Source of the DNA: an uncultured Blautia sp.
Lineage (GTDB): Bacteria > Bacillota > Clostridia > Lachnospirales > Lachnospiraceae
Assembly (NCBI GenBank): GCA_934378195.1
Contig: CAKRPO010000008.1
Location: forward strand, 5,018-69,017
Reading direction: 5' to 3'
DNA: 64,000 nucleotides
The position numbers were made by a program, and so were the translations under genes. Shown here piece after piece: positions 55,328 to 64,000 of the stretch (positions within the stretch are counted from its first letter, which is position 1; every line of letters begins with the position of its first letter). The notes under the pieces were generated by a model, which worked only from the letters and a program-made list of their open reading frames with translations, did not search any database and had not been told where the DNA came from.

Positions 55328-55385
55328 ACCCTTTTTCTCTTTGATTTGCTATAATAGGCATATTGAAAAGAAAAAGGGTTTTTTT
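55328..55385 (+). terminator. Terminator after queA with a -10 box in its loop
   Basis: The arm at 55328-55342 (ACCCTTTTTCT then TTT) pairs with 55366-55379, one bulge, followed by seven Ts. TATAAT at 55350-55355, preceded by TGC, lies in the loop and could start the next transcript; no fitting -35 is present. Confidence 0.75.
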
Positions 55386-55434
55386 ATAACTGAAATCTGG
55401 TTAAAAGAATACACCGTCAAAAGGAGAAGGATAT

Positions 55435-56016
55435 ATGGAGACACCAATCATTGCTCAGTACTATAAAGAGACAGAGCCTGAAAAACGTAAAAAATTGCTG
55501 GATCAGGCAATAGAATCCGGCGAGGAACAGGATGCAAATGAAATCCGCAAAGAGATCTGGGAGGCACGCTATAAAGGAACTACCAATGAAGGCGGACTTG
55601 CTGACGGATATCTGAAACTGTGGATGACACTGGAATTTAATCGAAATGCCGGTCACAAAATATTTGGAGCTGGAAGAGCACAGAAAGAAATCCTCAGAGA
55701 ACTGGATGATGTGAAATTCCGTGAGATCCGAAATAAAAGTGCACTTCATGAGGAACTTCTTTATAAAGAATGCAAACAGCTTGTCAAATTTTATATGGAT
55801 CTCTGTGAAAAAGACAAAAATTATAACAGTGTACTTTGCGGACTTGTCACAATTAAGAAAGACAGTGCTGTAGCAAAACTGAAAAGAGATATCTACGAAA
55901 CTACGATTCGTCTTCCGCAGGAACTTGGTCTTGAGAAGGAACTGGATCTTGTTTCAAAGGCAGCCCGTGAAGTCTATGAACTCCAGTTTCCGGATGAAGG
56001 CGGAATGCCGGAATAA
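55435..56016 (+). CDS. Conserved hypothetical protein
   Basis: 193 residues, highly charged and predicted mostly helical, with no signal peptide, membrane helix or catalytic motif. The N-terminus PEKRKKLLDQAIESGEEQDANEIRKEIWEARY and the later GGLADGYLKLWMTLEFNR have a repeat-like helical character. No family name can be assigned with confidence. RBS AAAAGGAG precedes the ATG. Lies between queA and an M16 peptidase; the position gives no functional hint. Confidence 0.7.
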   Translation: METPIIAQYYKETEPEKRKKLLDQAIESGEEQDANEIRKEIWEARYKGTTNEGGLADGYLKLWMTLEFNRNAGHKIFGAGRAQKEILRELDDVKFREIRNKSALHEELLYKECKQLVKFYMDLCEKDKNYNSVLCGLVTIKKDSAVAKLKRDIYETTIRLPQELGLEKELDLVSKAAREVYELQFPDEGGMPE

Positions 56017-56067
56017 ATAAAGTATATTAAGAAATACTATAGATACTATGTAAAAACGGAGGCAACA

Positions 56068-58992
56068 ATGAATTTAGACAATTTAAGCGCATATAAACTT
56101 GTCAGAAAAGAGAATCTCAGTGATATTCGCTCTACAGGTTATTTGCTTCGACATATCAAAACAGGGGCAAGAATCATGGTGATCGAAAATGATGATGAAA
56201 ACAAGGTTTTCAATATCGCCTTTCGTACTCCGCCAAAGAACAGCACTGGTGTTGCACATATTCTGGAACACAGTGTACTTTGCGGTTCCAGAGATTTTCC
56301 GCTGAAAGATCCTTTTGTAGAACTGGTAAAGGGTTCTTTAAATACGTTTCTAAATGCAATGACTTATCCGGACAAAACCTGTTATCCAGTGGCAAGCTGC
56401 AATGATCAGGATTTTCAGAATCTGATGCACGTCTATCTGGATGCCGTATTTTATCCGAACATTTATAAGAAAGAAGAGATCTTTCGACAGGAAGGCTGGA
56501 GTTATCATCTGGAAAAATCAGAAGGACCTCTGACTTATAATGGTGTTGTGTATAATGAAATGAAAGGGGCGTTTTCTTCTCCTGACGATGTATTGGAAAG
56601 AGACATTATGAATTCCCTCTTCCCGGACATTACTTACGGATGTGAATCTGGAGGTGATCCTGAAAATATCCCGGATCTGTCTTACGAAGAATTCCTTGAT
56701 TTCCACAGAACCTATTATCATCCTTCCAACAGTTATATCTATCTGTATGGAAACATGGATATGAAAGAAAAGCTTGCTTTCATCGATCAGAAATATCTTT
56801 CTGTCTTTGATAGCCTACAGGTTGATTCTGAAATCCATGAACAGCAGCCATTTGATAAAATGCATGATCTGGTAATGGAATACCCGGTTGCTGAGAGTGA
56901 GAGTGAAGAAAACAATTCTTACCTTGCATACAGCGTTGTGACTGGAAATGCTCTGGATGTTCTGAGAAGCACTGCATTTGATGTACTGGACTATGCACTT
57001 TTGAGTACACCGGGAGCACCTCTTAAGAAGGCACTTCTGGATGCAGGAATCGGTTCCGATGTATATGGCTCCTATGAAGATGGTATCCGTCAGACATATT
57101 TTGATATTGTTGCCAAGGGTGCAGATGCTTCCAGAAAAGAAGAATTTGTTTCCATTATCCGTAAGGTGCTTACCGAAACAGTGGAGAAAGGCATTGATCC
57201 GAAGGCTCTGGAAGCCGGAATCAACTGCATGGAATTCCGTTACAGAGAAGCTGATTTTGCTTCTTATCCAAAGGGACTGATCTATGGCCTGGATATTCTG
57301 GACAACTGGCTCTATGATGATGAACACCCATTCGCACAGGTTCAGCTGATCCCTGTATTTGAAAAATTAAAAGAACTAAAAAATCAGGGCTACTTTGAAG
57401 AACTGATTCGGAAATATTTACTGGACAATCCACATGGATCCATCCTGACCCTGAATCCATCCAGAGGTCTGACTGCCAGAAAGGCAAAAGCACTGGAAGA
57501 AAAGCTTGCTTCTTATCTTGCATCTCTTTCCGAAGAAGAAAAGAGAAAACTGGTACAGCAGACATTGGCCCTTGAACAATATCAGGAAGCACCGGAAGAC
57601 CCGGAAGCTGCCAAATGTATCCCTATGCTGAAGAGAGAAGATATCCGAAAAGAGATCACACCATTTACCAATGAAGCTCTCGATGTAGATGGAAGTCTGT
57701 TTCTGTATCATGAAGTTCCGACAAATGGAATCGGATATCTGGATCTGATGTTTGACCTGAAAGATCTTGCCGAAGAAAAGATTCCATATCTGGGCCTTTT
57801 GAAATCCGTATTGGGATATGTAGATACAGCTCATTATACGTATGGCGAGCTGACAAATGAGATCAATGCACAGACAGGTGGGATCATGTGTGGTGTAGAA
57901 GTCTTTGATCGTGCCGATTCTGTGGATGCATTCAGTGCTTTCTTTTCTGTAAGAGGCAAAGTTATGTATCCAAAGACAGACGTCCTGTTCAAAATGCTCC
58001 GTGAGATGCTCAATACGTCAAGCCTTGAAAATACCAAACGACTTCATGAGATTATTTCACAGGTGAAATCAAGAGCCCAGTCCAGTCTGGTGAGCGCGGG
58101 TCATTCCACCGCTGTCCTCCGTGCAGCATCTTACAGTTCTCCGATGGCAGCTTTTCAGGACAAAATGGCGGGAATCGCTTATTATCAGTTTATCGAAAAA
58201 CTGGACAAAGAATTTGAAGAACGCAAGGATAATCTTGTAAAGAAACTTTCTGTACTCATGCAGGAAATCCTCCGTCCGGAATACTTAAGTGTCAGCTACA
58301 CCGGAGAAAGAAATTCTCTTACAGATGTACAGAAGCAGATAAAAGCCCTGAAGCAGACACTACATCAGGAATCAGTGAGTGTACAGCATCAGGATATTGT
58401 GTGTGTAAAGAATAACGAAGGATTTACTACCTCCGGCCAGGTTCAGTATGTGGCACAGGCAGGAAACTTCCGCAAAAAAGGATATGAATACACCGGTGCA
58501 CTGAATATCCTGAAAGTTGCACTGAGCTACGATTATCTCTGGACCAACATCCGTGTCAAAGGCGGTGCCTACGGCTGTATGAGTGGATTCAAACACAGTG
58601 GTGAGAGTTTCTTTGTTTCCTATCGTGATCCGCATCTGAAACGTACGCTGGATGTATACAGGGGCATTCCGGAATATGTACGCACATTCCATGCAGACGA
58701 AAGAGAAATGACCAAATATATCATCGGAACAATCAGCGGCAAAGATGTGCCACGCACTCCAAAGATGCAGGGAGCAATTTCCAGAAGTGCGTGGTTCTGC
58801 GGAATCACAGAAGAAATGGCTCAGAAAGAGCGTGACGAGATTCTGAATGCAAAAGATACCGATATTCAGGCACTGGCTCCTCTGATCGAAGCGATTCTTT
58901 CCGGCAATACTGTCTGCGTTGTCGGAAGTGAGCCGGCGATCGAGAAAGAAAAAGAACTGTTTGATACCGTTCTTCCTCTGATCAGCTGCTGA
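56068..58992 (+). CDS. M16C-family zinc metallopeptidase (presequence protease-like)
   Basis: 974 residues, the full length of the PreP/insulinase-like M16C group. The inverted zinc motif H64-x2-E67-H68 is in GVAHILEHSVLCGSRDFP, and GVVYNEMKGAFSSPDDV supplies the third acidic ligand. Two homologous halves form a clamshell; the second half has GGAYGCMSGF. No signal peptide, so it acts in the cytosol, probably degrading oligopeptides. Starts with GGAGG ten bases before ATG. Confidence 0.93.
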   Translation: MNLDNLSAYKLVRKENLSDIRSTGYLLRHIKTGARIMVIENDDENKVFNIAFRTPPKNSTGVAHILEHSVLCGSRDFPLKDPFVELVKGSLNTFLNAMTYPDKTCYPVASCNDQDFQNLMHVYLDAVFYPNIYKKEEIFRQEGWSYHLEKSEGPLTYNGVVYNEMKGAFSSPDDVLERDIMNSLFPDITYGCESGGDPENIPDLSYEEFLDFHRTYYHPSNSYIYLYGNMDMKEKLAFIDQKYLSVFDSLQVDSEIHEQQPFDKMHDLVMEYPVAESESEENNSYLAYSVVTGNALDVLRSTAFDVLDYALLSTPGAPLKKALLDAGIGSDVYGSYEDGIRQTYFDIVAKGADASRKEEFVSIIRKVLTETVEKGIDPKALEAGINCMEFRYREADFASYPKGLIYGLDILDNWLYDDEHPFAQVQLIPVFEKLKELKNQGYFEELIRKYLLDNPHGSILTLNPSRGLTARKAKALEEKLASYLASLSEEEKRKLVQQTLALEQYQEAPEDPEAAKCIPMLKREDIRKEITPFTNEALDVDGSLFLYHEVPTNGIGYLDLMFDLKDLAEEKIPYLGLLKSVLGYVDTAHYTYGELTNEINAQTGGIMCGVEVFDRADSVDAFSAFFSVRGKVMYPKTDVLFKMLREMLNTSSLENTKRLHEIISQVKSRAQSSLVSAGHSTAVLRAASYSSPMAAFQDKMAGIAYYQFIEKLDKEFEERKDNLVKKLSVLMQEILRPEYLSVSYTGERNSLTDVQKQIKALKQTLHQESVSVQHQDIVCVKNNEGFTTSGQVQYVAQAGNFRKKGYEYTGALNILKVALSYDYLWTNIRVKGGAYGCMSGFKHSGESFFVSYRDPHLKRTLDVYRGIPEYVRTFHADEREMTKYIIGTISGKDVPRTPKMQGAISRSAWFCGITEEMAQKERDEILNAKDTDIQALAPLIEAILSGNTVCVVGSEPAIEKEKELFDTVLPLISC

Positions 58993-59018
58993 AACAAGAA
59001 TATATAGGAGTTATTTAA

Positions 59019-59927
59019 ATGAAAGAAAATTTTAAATCAGGTTTTACAGCGATCATCGGCCGTCCGAATGTCGGCAAATCTACCCTGATGAATCATCTGA
59101 TTGGTCAGAAGATCGCGATCACATCCAAAAAACCCCAGACAACCCGAAACCGTATCCAGACAGTCTATACCTGTGAAGACGGTCAGATTGTCTTCCTGGA
59201 TACACCGGGTATTCATAAGGCCAAGAACAAGCTTGGCGAATATATGGTCCAGGTAGCAGAACGTACGTTGAAGGACGTTGACGTGATCCTGTGGCTCGTA
59301 GAACCTACCACTTTTATCGGGGCCGGAGAACGCCATATCGCAGAGCAGTTGAAAAGCCTGCATCTGCCGGTTATCCTTGTAATCAATAAAGTAGATACAG
59401 TTGATAAAGATGAGATTCTGAAAGCAATTGATACCTATCGTAAACTTTATGACTTCGATGAGATCATTCCGTGTTCCGCACTCCGAAATCAGAATACGGA
59501 GGATATTATTCCATGCATCCTGAAGTATCTTCCATATGGCCCGATGTTCTATGATGAAGATACGGTAACGGACCAGCCTCAAAGACAGATTGCAGCTGAG
59601 ATCATTCGTGAAAAGGCACTTCACGCATTAGATGCAGAGATTCCACACGGAATTGCAGTTGCGATCGATACCATGAAGGAACGCCCGGGCAAACGCCATC
59701 TGGTTGATATTGAAGCCACAATCATCTGCGAACGCGATTCTCACAAGGGAATCATCATTGGCAAACAAGGTGCCATGCTCAAAAAGATTGGCAGCAATGC
59801 CCGCTATGAATTGGAACAGATGCTGGATGCAAAAGTAAATCTCAAACTTTGGGTCAAAGTTCGTAAAGACTGGCGCGACAGTGACTTTATGATCAAAAAC
59901 TTCGGTTATGACAAAAAGGAAATCTGA
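59019..59927 (+). CDS. era: GTPase Era
   Basis: 302 residues. G-domain motifs GRPNVGKSTLMN, DTPGIHKAKNKLGEYM and NKVDTVDK, then a C-terminal KH domain (GIIIGKQGAMLKKIGSNAR) binding the 3' end of 16S rRNA. Needed for 30S maturation. Followed three bases later by recO, the usual partner. Confidence 0.97.
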   Translation: MKENFKSGFTAIIGRPNVGKSTLMNHLIGQKIAITSKKPQTTRNRIQTVYTCEDGQIVFLDTPGIHKAKNKLGEYMVQVAERTLKDVDVILWLVEPTTFIGAGERHIAEQLKSLHLPVILVINKVDTVDKDEILKAIDTYRKLYDFDEIIPCSALRNQNTEDIIPCILKYLPYGPMFYDEDTVTDQPQRQIAAEIIREKALHALDAEIPHGIAVAIDTMKERPGKRHLVDIEATIICERDSHKGIIIGKQGAMLKKIGSNARYELEQMLDAKVNLKLWVKVRKDWRDSDFMIKNFGYDKKEI

Positions 59928-59930
59928 TGA

Positions 59931-60683
59931 ATGAGTGATCTGATCACAGTACAGGGAGTTGTAATCTCTGCAACACCTGTAGGAGAATATGACAAACGAA
60001 TCGTATTGCTTACCAGAGAACGGGGCAAGATTTCTGCTTTTGCCAAAGGAGCCAGAAGACTGAACAGCCCCTTTATGGCTGCCGCTGATCCGTTTGTGTT
60101 TGGAGCTTTTACGCTATATGAAGGTCGGACAAGCTACAATCTGAATCAGGTATCTGTTACCCATCATTTTGTAGAGCTGGCAACTATGCAGCCTGGTGTT
60201 TATTACGGATACTATTTTTTGGAACTGGCTGATTATTTCGGCAGAGAAGGCACAGATGAGAAAGAGATGATGAACCTTCTCTATGTGACGGTAAAGGCTC
60301 TTCTGAATTCACAGGTGGATAATCGTCTGATCCGCTGCATCTATGAACTTCGCACGATGACAGAACAGGGTCTGTGTCCTCAGCTTTTTCAGTGTTCCGT
60401 CTGTGGCAGAGAAATCGCAGCAGAAGAAAACAGCTTTTTTTCGCAGGAACAGCATGGGATTCTCTGTGCTTCTTGTGCCATGGGCAGAAGAGAGACCCGA
60501 AGAATTTCATCATCTGCTTTATATGCCATGCGGTACATAGCGACAGCACCTATGGGAAAGCTTTATACATTCCGCGTGGATTCAGATATCCTTCTGGAGT
60601 TGGAGCAGATCATTCACCTTTACACAGCAAGAAATACAGACAAAAAATTTAAAAGTCTCCAGATTCTGGAGGTTATGAAATAA
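59931..60683 (+). CDS. recO: DNA repair protein RecO
   Basis: 250 residues: N-terminal OB fold with GVVISATPVGEYDKRIVLLTRERGK, then a helical part with a four-Cys zinc site, C-x2-C in CSVCGREI and CASC. Loads RecA on SSB-coated DNA with RecR. Adjacent to era as in many Firmicutes. Confidence 0.95.
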   Translation: MSDLITVQGVVISATPVGEYDKRIVLLTRERGKISAFAKGARRLNSPFMAAADPFVFGAFTLYEGRTSYNLNQVSVTHHFVELATMQPGVYYGYYFLELADYFGREGTDEKEMMNLLYVTVKALLNSQVDNRLIRCIYELRTMTEQGLCPQLFQCSVCGREIAAEENSFFSQEQHGILCASCAMGRRETRRISSSALYAMRYIATAPMGKLYTFRVDSDILLELEQIIHLYTARNTDKKFKSLQILEVMK

Positions 60684-60701
60684 TGTACACAATAAAAAAC
60701 G

Positions 60702-60729
60702 TTGAAATATCTCTGAAATGCGGTATAAT
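60702..60729 (+). promoter_or_regulatory. Promoter of glyS
   Basis: TTGAAA at 60702-60707 and TATAAT at 60724-60729 with a 16-base spacer. Confidence 0.75.
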
Positions 60730-60770
60730 GTTGAGAAAACGTAACGATTAAGATGAAGAGGAGAATTATC

Positions 60771-62165
60771 ATGGAAAAGACAATGGAAAAAATTGTTGCC
60801 CTGGCAAAAGCCAGAGGATTTGTTTACCCGGGATCCGAAATTTACGGTGGTCTGGCAAACACATGGGATTATGGTAATCTTGGTGTTGAATTAAAAAACA
60901 ATGTAAAGCGTGCATGGTGGCAGAAATTTGTTCAGGAATCCCCATACAATGTAGGCGTTGACTGCGCGATTCTGATGAACCCACAGACATGGGTCGCTTC
61001 CGGTCACCTTGGTGGATTTTCCGATCCTCTGATGGATTGCAAAGAATGCCACGAGCGTTTCCGCGCAGACAAGCTGATCGAAGATTTCTGTGCAGAACAT
61101 GACATTGCTATCGAAGGCAGTGTAGATGCATGGTCACAGGAACAGATGATGAATTTCATCAAAGATCATGAAGTTCCGTGTCCGTCCTGCGGCAAACACA
61201 ATTTCACAGATATCCGTCAGTTCAACCTGATGTTCAAGACATTCCAGGGTGTAACAGAGGATGCAAAGAACACTGTTTACTTAAGACCTGAGACAGCACA
61301 GGGTATTTTCGTAAACTTCAAGAACGTACAGAGAACTTCCCGTAAGAAAATTCCATTTGGTATTGGACAGATTGGTAAATCTTTCCGTAATGAGATCACA
61401 CCGGGTAACTTCACATTCCGTACACGTGAGTTTGAGCAGATGGAGCTTGAATTCTTCTGTGAACCAGATACAGACCTTGAATGGTTTGCATACTGGAAGA
61501 AGTTCTGCCTTGACTGGCTGAGCTCCCTGGGCCTCAAAGATGATGAAGTACGTTATCGTGACCATGACAAAGAAGAACTGAGTTTCTACAGCAAAGCTAC
61601 CACAGACGTAGAATTCCTGTTTCCGTTCGGATGGGGCGAACTGTGGGGAATCGCTGACAGAACAGACTATGACCTGACACAGCATCAGAATGTATCCGGT
61701 CAGGACCTGACATACTTCGACGATGAGAAGAAACAGAAATATATTCCTTATGTTATCGAGCCTTCACTCGGTGCAGACCGTATGGTACTTGCATTTTTGT
61801 GCAGTGCATACGATGAAGAAGTTCTGGATGCAGAAAAGAACGATGTTCGTACAGTCCTTCATTTCCATCCGGTACTGGCTCCGGTCAAGATCGGTGTTCT
61901 TCCTCTGTCCAAGAAGCTGAACGAGGGAGCTGAGAAAATCTTCCAGCAGCTCAGCAAGAAATACAACTGCGAATTCGATGACCGTGGAAATATCGGTAAA
62001 CGCTACAGAAGACAGGATGAGATCGGTACACCGTTCTGCATCACATATGACTTTGAATCCGAAAATGACGGCGCCGTTACCGTCCGTGACCGTGACACCA
62101 TGGAACAGGTTCGTATTAAGATTGACGAACTTGAGGCATATTTTGCTGACAAATTTACATTCTAA
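60771..62165 (+). CDS. glyS: Glycine-tRNA ligase, single-chain (homodimeric) type
   Basis: 464 residues, class II synthetase of the alpha2 type, not the alpha2beta2 GlyQ/GlyS type of E. coli. [38 protein letters not shown] (motif 2 region) and [14 protein letters not shown] with the C-terminal anticodon-binding domain identify it. A Cys-rich insertion ([10 protein letters not shown] and CPSCGKH) probably binds zinc. Start at 60771, seven bases after GAGGAG; an ATG at 60753 overlaps that ribosome site. Own promoter; no T-box leader precedes it. Confidence 0.96.
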   Translation: MEKTMEKIVALAKARGFVYPGSEIYGGLANTWDYGNLGVELKNNVKRAWWQKFVQESPYNVGVDCAILMNPQTWVASGHLGGFSDPLMDCKECHERFRADKLIEDFCAEHDIAIEGSVDAWSQEQMMNFIKDHEVPCPSCGKHNFTDIRQFNLMFKTFQGVTEDAKNTVYLRPETAQGIFVNFKNVQRTSRKKIPFGIGQIGKSFRNEITPGNFTFRTREFEQMELEFFCEPDTDLEWFAYWKKFCLDWLSSLGLKDDEVRYRDHDKEELSFYSKATTDVEFLFPFGWGELWGIADRTDYDLTQHQNVSGQDLTYFDDEKKQKYIPYVIEPSLGADRMVLAFLCSAYDEEVLDAEKNDVRTVLHFHPVLAPVKIGVLPLSKKLNEGAEKIFQQLSKKYNCEFDDRGNIGKRYRRQDEIGTPFCITYDFESENDGAVTVRDRDTMEQVRIKIDELEAYFADKFTF

Positions 62166-62180
62166 GTCAAAATCAATTTA

Positions 62181-62242
62181 CATCAGCGAAACTATGTCAG
62201 GTTGGAACATTGGCATGGTTAGTAGAGTTTCCTCAGCTGATG
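62181..62242. other. Unexplained folded region after glyS
   Basis: CATCAGC-GAAACT (62181-62193) pairs with AGTTTC and GCTGATG (62226-62242) with a four-base bulge, and inside it ATGTCA pairs with TGGCAT (one wobble). No T-run follows, so it is not a plain terminator for glyS. The whole glyS-pfk gap (62166-62536, 371 bases) has no gene; its other contents are the long hairpin below and the pfk promoter. Could be a structured RNA or part of a mobile repeat. Confidence 0.5.
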
Positions 62243-62269
62243 ATTCTACGAGCCTGAAAAGATTCGTTA

Positions 62270-62384
62270 AAAGTACTTAAGTATAAAATTATATGTTGCC
62301 ACGAGAAATGACATTGTCTGCGCGTATGCGAGTTATGTCGTTTTCCGTGGCATTTTTAATATAATTTTATACTTTTAGTACTTT
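62270..62384. repeat. Very long imperfect hairpin with terminal inverted repeats
   Basis: The 25 bases at 62270-62294 and the 26 bases at 62359-62384 are complementary except for about one base. The stem continues inward with GCCACG (62298-62303) against CGTGGC (62346-62351) and TGACAT against ATGTCG. The right arm of the inner stem is followed by ATTTTTAAT, so the inner part can act as a terminator. Total about 115 bases. Resembles a MITE or a long-stem RNA element. Confidence 0.7.
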
Positions 62385-62464
62385 GAAATCCTTTTCACAT
62401 GAGCAGAGTCACAATACATCTAGTTGCTTTCGTTATATATGCAATACAAACTGCACAAAAAAAC

Positions 62465-62493
62465 TTGACTATTCATTCATCTCTTGGTAATAT
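62465..62493 (+). promoter_or_regulatory. Promoter of pfk
   Basis: TTGACT at 62465-62470 and TAATAT at 62488-62493 with a 17-base spacer. Confidence 0.7.
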
Positions 62494-62536
62494 TATACAT
62501 TATACAACGCACGAATATACAAAAGGAGATGACAGT

Positions 62537-63787
62537 ATGGCAAAAAAACGTAATATCATTGTAGGACAGTCTGGAGGACCTACATCCGTAATCAATTCCA
62601 GTCTGGCAGGAGTATACAAGAACGCCATCGAACGTGGTTTCGACAAAGTATACGGCATGCTTCATGGAATCCAGGGTCTTCTGGATGAACAATATATCGA
62701 TCTTTCCACACAGATTCATTCCGAGCTTGATATCGAATTGCTGAAACGTACCCCATCCGCATTCCTGGGATCCTGTCGTTTCAAGCTGCCTGAGATTCAC
62801 GAAGACAAAGCAATCTATGAGAAAATCTTTGAGATTCTGAACCGTCTGGATATTGATGCCTTTATTTACATCGGCGGCAATGATTCTATGGATACCATCA
62901 AGAAACTTTCCGATTATGCAATCCTTACCGGGCAGAAACAGAAATTTCTTGGTGTACCGAAGACCATCGATAATGACCTTGCACTGACAGACCATACACC
63001 TGGATTCGGAAGTGCAGCCAAATACATCGGTGCATCGACCAAAGAAGTCATTCGCGATGCGCAGGGACTTACCTACAAGAAGAGCATGATCACCATCATG
63101 GAGATCATGGGACGTAATGCAGGCTGGCTGACCGGTGCGACAGCACTTGCACGTACAGAAGACTGCGACGGCCCGGATTTTATTTACCTTCCGGAAGTTC
63201 CGTTTGACATCGATAAATTCCTTGTCAAAGTCAAAGACCTCATCAAGAAAAAATCTTCCGTTGTGATTGCTGTATCCGAAGGAATTCGTCTGGCAGACGG
63301 ACGTTATGTATGCGAACTTGGAAGTTCCGGAGATTACGTAGACGCATTTGGACACAAACAGCTCGCCGGAACAGCTACTTATCTGGCTAATTTCCTGGCA
63401 GCAGAGTGCGGATGCAAGACAAGAGCCGTAGAGCTGTCTACTCTCCAGAGGAGTGCTTCCCATATGGCATCCAGAGTGGATATCGATGAAGCATTCATGG
63501 TAGGTGGAGCAGCAGTAAAGGCAGCTGATGAAGGCGACACCGGCAAGATGATCGTCATTGACCGTGTATCGGATGATCCGTATATGGCAAAGACCGGTAT
63601 TTATGATGTACATCGCATCGCAAACGAAGAAAAAGTCGTTCCGCGTAACTGGATGAACAAAGATGCCACTTACGTAACAAAAGATTTCGTAGATTACATC
63701 AGTCCACTGATCCAGGGTGATTATCAGCCGATTATGGTAAACGGTCTTCCTAGACATCTTGTACTCAATTTAAAAAAGAAACGCTGA
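62537..63787 (+). CDS. pfp: 6-phosphofructokinase, pyrophosphate-dependent type
   Basis: 416 residues. Phosphorylates fructose 6-phosphate. The donor-specificity positions point to pyrophosphate: GGNDS at 113-117 (Asp at the position that is Gly in ATP enzymes) and P-K142-T-I-D-N-D (Lys where ATP enzymes have Gly). MGRNAGWLTGATAL and VSEGIRLADG match the family. Start at 62537, after AAAAGGAG; the frame is open back to 62399 but that part crosses the promoter. Followed by a strong terminator and then ppdK, another PPi-linked glycolytic enzyme. Donor use is inferred from motif residues. Confidence 0.88.
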   Translation: MAKKRNIIVGQSGGPTSVINSSLAGVYKNAIERGFDKVYGMLHGIQGLLDEQYIDLSTQIHSELDIELLKRTPSAFLGSCRFKLPEIHEDKAIYEKIFEILNRLDIDAFIYIGGNDSMDTIKKLSDYAILTGQKQKFLGVPKTIDNDLALTDHTPGFGSAAKYIGASTKEVIRDAQGLTYKKSMITIMEIMGRNAGWLTGATALARTEDCDGPDFIYLPEVPFDIDKFLVKVKDLIKKKSSVVIAVSEGIRLADGRYVCELGSSGDYVDAFGHKQLAGTATYLANFLAAECGCKTRAVELSTLQRSASHMASRVDIDEAFMVGGAAVKAADEGDTGKMIVIDRVSDDPYMAKTGIYDVHRIANEEKVVPRNWMNKDATYVTKDFVDYISPLIQGDYQPIMVNGLPRHLVLNLKKKR

Positions 63788-63801
63788 TACAGACCAGCCG
63801 C

Positions 63802-63846
63802 AAATGGGGAAAGTTTTTGTGATATGACAAAAACTTTCCCCATTTT
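63802..63846 (+). terminator. Strong intrinsic terminator after pfk
   Basis: The 19-base arm at 63802-63820 (begins AAATGGGGAAAG) pairs perfectly with the arm at 63827-63845 around a six-base loop; the tail is T-rich. The hairpin is A-rich on the 5' side and may act in both directions. Confidence 0.95.
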
Positions 63847-63860
63847 TTGACAGTTTGACC

Positions 63861-63889
63861 TTGACTATTTGTACTAAAGTCTATACAAT
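63861..63889 (+). promoter_or_regulatory. Promoter of ppdK
   Basis: TTGACT at 63861-63866 and TACAAT at 63884-63889 with a 17-base spacer. Confidence 0.7.
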
Positions 63890-63955
63890 AATTATGTGCG
63901 TATAAAACATAGTTTTTTATGTGAAAGAACAAAATAATTAGGAGGAAAATGTAAA

Positions 63956-64000
63956 ATGGCAAAATGGGTTTACATGTTTACAGAAGGTAACGCTAATATG
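63956..64000 (+). CDS. ppdK: Pyruvate phosphate dikinase, N-terminus only (cut by window end)
   Basis: Fifteen codons are visible: MAKWVYMFTEGNANM, which match the invariant opening of pyruvate phosphate dikinase. The enzyme converts PEP, AMP and PPi to pyruvate, ATP and phosphate (reversible). TAGGAGG lies 11 bases ahead of the ATG. Identification rests on this short stretch plus its context beside the PPi-type phosphofructokinase. Confidence 0.85.
   Translation, partial: MAKWVYMFTEGNANM

Noticed and set aside
60684..60770. T-box leader ahead of glyS
   Set aside because: The 87-base gap is too short and lacks the TGGNACCGCG element; a plain promoter is present instead.
62477..63757. A 426-codon open frame on the minus strand opposite pfk
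   Set aside because: It is antisense to a full-length, strongly conserved gene, has no ribosome site, and its translation is rich in Cys, His and Ile with no family resemblance.
1..64000. CRISPR array, prophage, integrase or insertion sequence
   Set aside because: No regularly spaced direct repeats, transposase, integrase or phage structural genes were found on either strand.

Overview
The window reads as a chromosomal segment of a Gram-positive anaerobe of the Clostridia, most likely the family Lachnospiraceae (Blautia or a close relative; the genus is an inference from protein flavour and gene order, not a measured match). Supporting signs are the AT-leaning composition, strong AGGAGG-type ribosome binding sites, TTG and GTG starts, near-consensus sigma-A promoters with 17-base spacers, a T-box leader, paired acetate-forming genes, a pyrophosphate-type phosphofructokinase beside pyruvate phosphate dikinase, and single-chain glycyl-tRNA synthetase. 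No phage, integrase, insertion sequence, CRISPR array or rRNA was seen. Almost every gene is on the + strand; only aroC and tmcAL are on the - strand.

Layout. 1-4717: tetrapyrrole operon hemC (5' end cut off), a cobA/hemD fusion, hemB, hemL. 4919-10643: 6-phosphogluconolactonase, aroC (-), a CorA-type transporter, a rhomboid-like membrane protein lacking protease residues and carrying a Cys/His-rich tail, and lysA. 10731-10810: tRNA-Leu(CAA). 11053-19213: ftsH, then a small membrane zinc-finger protein, polA, coaE, walJ-like hydrolase, and an ACT-domain protein with its UPF0210 partner. 19467-20405: an unrecognised winged-helix-like protein. 20458-23603: a tryptophan-specifying T-box leader (specifier UGG) and a three-gene ABC importer of the TrpXYZ type. 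23697-27540: tmcAL (-), pta and ackA. 27711-36050: a LacI-type regulator with a perfect 14-bp palindrome at its own promoter and an identical copy before a sugar ABC importer, followed by a ThuA/GATase-like protein, an RpiB-like isomerase with an altered active-site segment and a PfkB kinase; this is the best candidate for an undescribed catabolic system. 36112-50522: yceD-rpmF, a MATE exporter, an ABC-F ATPase, plsX-rnc-smc-ftsY, ilvA, a cytosolic ParB-like/BMP fusion protein and a metallophosphoesterase. 50597-55293: ylxM-ffh-rpsP-khpA-rimM-trmD-queA. 55435-64000: a conserved hypothetical protein, an M16C peptidase, era, recO, glyS, an unexplained structured intergenic region with a very long hairpin, PPi-type pfk, and the first codons of ppdK.

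How the genes fit together: most of the window is housekeeping (heme precursor synthesis, membrane protein targeting, translation, DNA repair, acetate and glycolytic energy metabolism). The accessory content is two regulated importers: one switched by uncharged tRNA-Trp, one switched by a dedicated LacI-type repressor coupled to sugar-phosphate enzymes. A 49-base element with an internal palindrome occurs at two intergenic sites in opposite orientation (36907-36955 and 50522-50570).
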